From the NCBI GenBank assembly GCA_937896115.1, contig CALBLB010000205.1:1-5142 (forward strand): a stretch of 5,142 nucleotides of DNA, given 5' to 3'. The notes beneath the pieces were generated by a model, which did no database searches, was not told where the DNA came from, and saw only the letters and a program-made list of their open reading frames with translations. This DNA is from an uncultured Succinatimonas sp. GTDB taxonomy: Bacteria; Pseudomonadota; Gammaproteobacteria; Enterobacterales; Succinivibrionaceae. The first letter of the stretch is position 1, and each line of letters opens with the position of its first letter. The translations under genes and the position numbers were made by a program. Shown piece after piece: positions 4,568 to 5,142 of the stretch.

Positions 4568-4653
4568 TAAAATCCAAGTAATGAAATATTCCGTTGAAGC
4601 ATAGTCAAAAATGAAATGTATGTACATGAAAAACTAAGATTTTTTACATCAAA

Positions 4654-4665
4654 CTTGCATGCAAG
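4654..4665. repeat. Perfect 12-bp palindrome, possible operator
   Basis: CTTGCATGCAAG is a perfect palindrome between the divergent glycosyltransferase and YhcH-family genes, about 65 bp upstream of the plus-strand -10. It is a plausible dimeric-regulator site; no regulator can be named. Confidence 0.35.
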
Positions 4666-4725
4666 CAAAAAAATGAGAACTAAGCGGCACTTTTTAAGCT
4701 AATAGTGGGATCTTCCTGCGGTCTT

Positions 4726-4734
4726 TGCTATTAT
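4726..4734 (+). promoter_or_regulatory. Extended -10 promoter of the YhcH-family gene
   Basis: TGCTATTAT is a TGn extended -10 with TATTAT (five of six to consensus), 39 nt before the start codon. The -35 region is poor (TGGGAT at 17 bp), as is common with extended -10 promoters. Confidence 0.5.
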
Positions 4735-4773
4735 CGACATCCAGTGAAAACCATGCTTCGGAGGATTTATTAA

Positions 4774-5142
4774 ATGCTGGCTACTTCATTAGAAATTGCA
4801 GAGAAATATGACTATCTGGCTCCTAAATTCAAGGCCTCTTTCAAATGGTTGCGTGAAAACGATATCAAGAATTTAGCTGACGGTCGTTATGACATTCAAG
4901 ACGGTGTCTTCGCTTTGGTTCAGCGCTATACCACGGTGCCTGCAGGCAAAGAGCGTTTTGAAGCCCACAAGGATTTCTTTGATATCCAGTATCTGGCTGA
5001 AGGTCAGGAGACTTTCGGCGTTGCCCTGACCAAGGACGGCGAACTTGAAGAGTCCAAGCCTGAGAATGATGTGTATTTCTATAAGACCCCTGCTTTCTAT
5101 ACTCCCGTAAATCTTAAAGCCGGTGATTTCGTGATCGTTCCT
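4774..5142 (+). CDS. YhcH/YjgK/YiaL family protein (DUF386, cupin-like), cut by the right edge
   Basis: The first 123 codons are present; the family is usually about 150 residues, so some 30 are missing. Members are small cytoplasmic metal-binding beta-barrels acting on sugars: E. coli YhcH (NanQ) is a sialic acid anomerase, and YiaL, TabA (YjgK) and EbgC are relatives. The family core is visible: FAHK-like FEAHKDFFDIQYLAEGQE (62-79) with the conserved His65, the DIQY segment and Glu79, and LKAGDFVIVP (114-123), which normally leads into a P-x-E/D-x-H-x-P metal motif just beyond the edge. The start is secure: GGAGG (4760-4764) is 9 nt before the ATG. Which sugar it serves cannot be told without the downstream genes; sialic acid and pentose contexts both occur. 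It has its own promoter and is divergent from the glycosyltransferase operon. Confidence 0.88.
   Translation, partial: MLATSLEIAEKYDYLAPKFKASFKWLRENDIKNLADGRYDIQDGVFALVQRYTTVPAGKERFEAHKDFFDIQYLAEGQETFGVALTKDGELEESKPENDVYFYKTPAFYTPVNLKAGDFVIVP

Larger units (their letters stand above)
4568..4773. promoter_or_regulatory. Divergent control region between the glycosyltransferase operon and the YhcH-family gene
   Basis: About 205 non-coding bases. The plus-strand promoter (4726-4734) and a 12-bp palindrome (4654-4665) are listed separately. For the minus-strand operon the best I can offer is TGTACA (4621-4626) with TATGCT 17 bp downstream, which is weak. The segment AAAATGAGAACT (4670-4681) also occurs, inverted, at 324-335 before the kinase gene. 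Confidence 0.5.

Noticed and set aside
4568..4627. 20-residue N-terminal extension of the WaaE-type protein from ATG 4627
   Set aside because: No SD before 4627, and the GT2 domain normally starts where MMEKLPLSVIV begins; the start at 4567 is preferred.

Overview
This 5.1 kb window looks like a chromosomal segment of a gammaproteobacterium. The YfcE protein closely resembles the enterobacterial protein (LNHGPRN, RGNCDSEVDQM), the cysteine synthase is of CysK type, and a WaaE/KdtX-type lipopolysaccharide (LPS) glycosyltransferase points to a Gram-negative envelope. The glucose-type PTS protein IIA and the carbohydrate kinase have a less enterobacterial look. A gut or rumen relative of the Aeromonadales (Succinivibrionaceae-like) is my guess from these mixed affinities, not something the sequence proves.

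Layout, left to right. At 1-207 (minus) is the N-terminus of an FGGY carbohydrate kinase, possibly an L-ribulokinase; it runs off the left edge. The space at 208-516 carries its control region, with a 21-bp-period tandem repeat resembling AraC half-sites, and the promoter of a standalone PTS IIA(Glc) gene (517-1008, plus). That gene and cysK (1066-1998, minus) converge on one bidirectional terminator (1018-1054).

The most interesting part is the 5' leader of cysK (about 1999-2259, minus). After a good sigma70-type promoter comes a strong Shine-Dalgarno (SD) sequence and a 31-codon ORF, missing from standard ORF lists because of its size. It contains seven Cys codons, six of them within codons 8-16 (CCMCCGCMC). 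A perfect 8-bp GC-containing terminator hairpin with a run of U residues follows, and the leader ORF itself holds a copy of the terminator's 3' arm that can pair with the 5' arm as an antiterminator. This is the architecture of a ribosome-mediated transcription attenuator (trp/his type) sensing charged tRNA-Cys and controlling the enzyme that makes cysteine. The CysK protein itself has no cysteine in 310 residues, so it could be made during cysteine starvation.

Divergent from cysK is yfcE (2359-2937, plus), a metallophosphodiesterase. Converging on it from the right are two overlapping, AT-rich family 2 glycosyltransferase genes (2982-3803 and 3800-4567, minus), probably LPS or oligosaccharide genes in one operon. 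The window ends in a plus-strand YhcH/YjgK/YiaL family gene (from 4774, cut at the right edge) with its own extended -10 promoter and a strong SD. I see no rRNA, tRNA, CRISPR array, insertion sequence or prophage signature.
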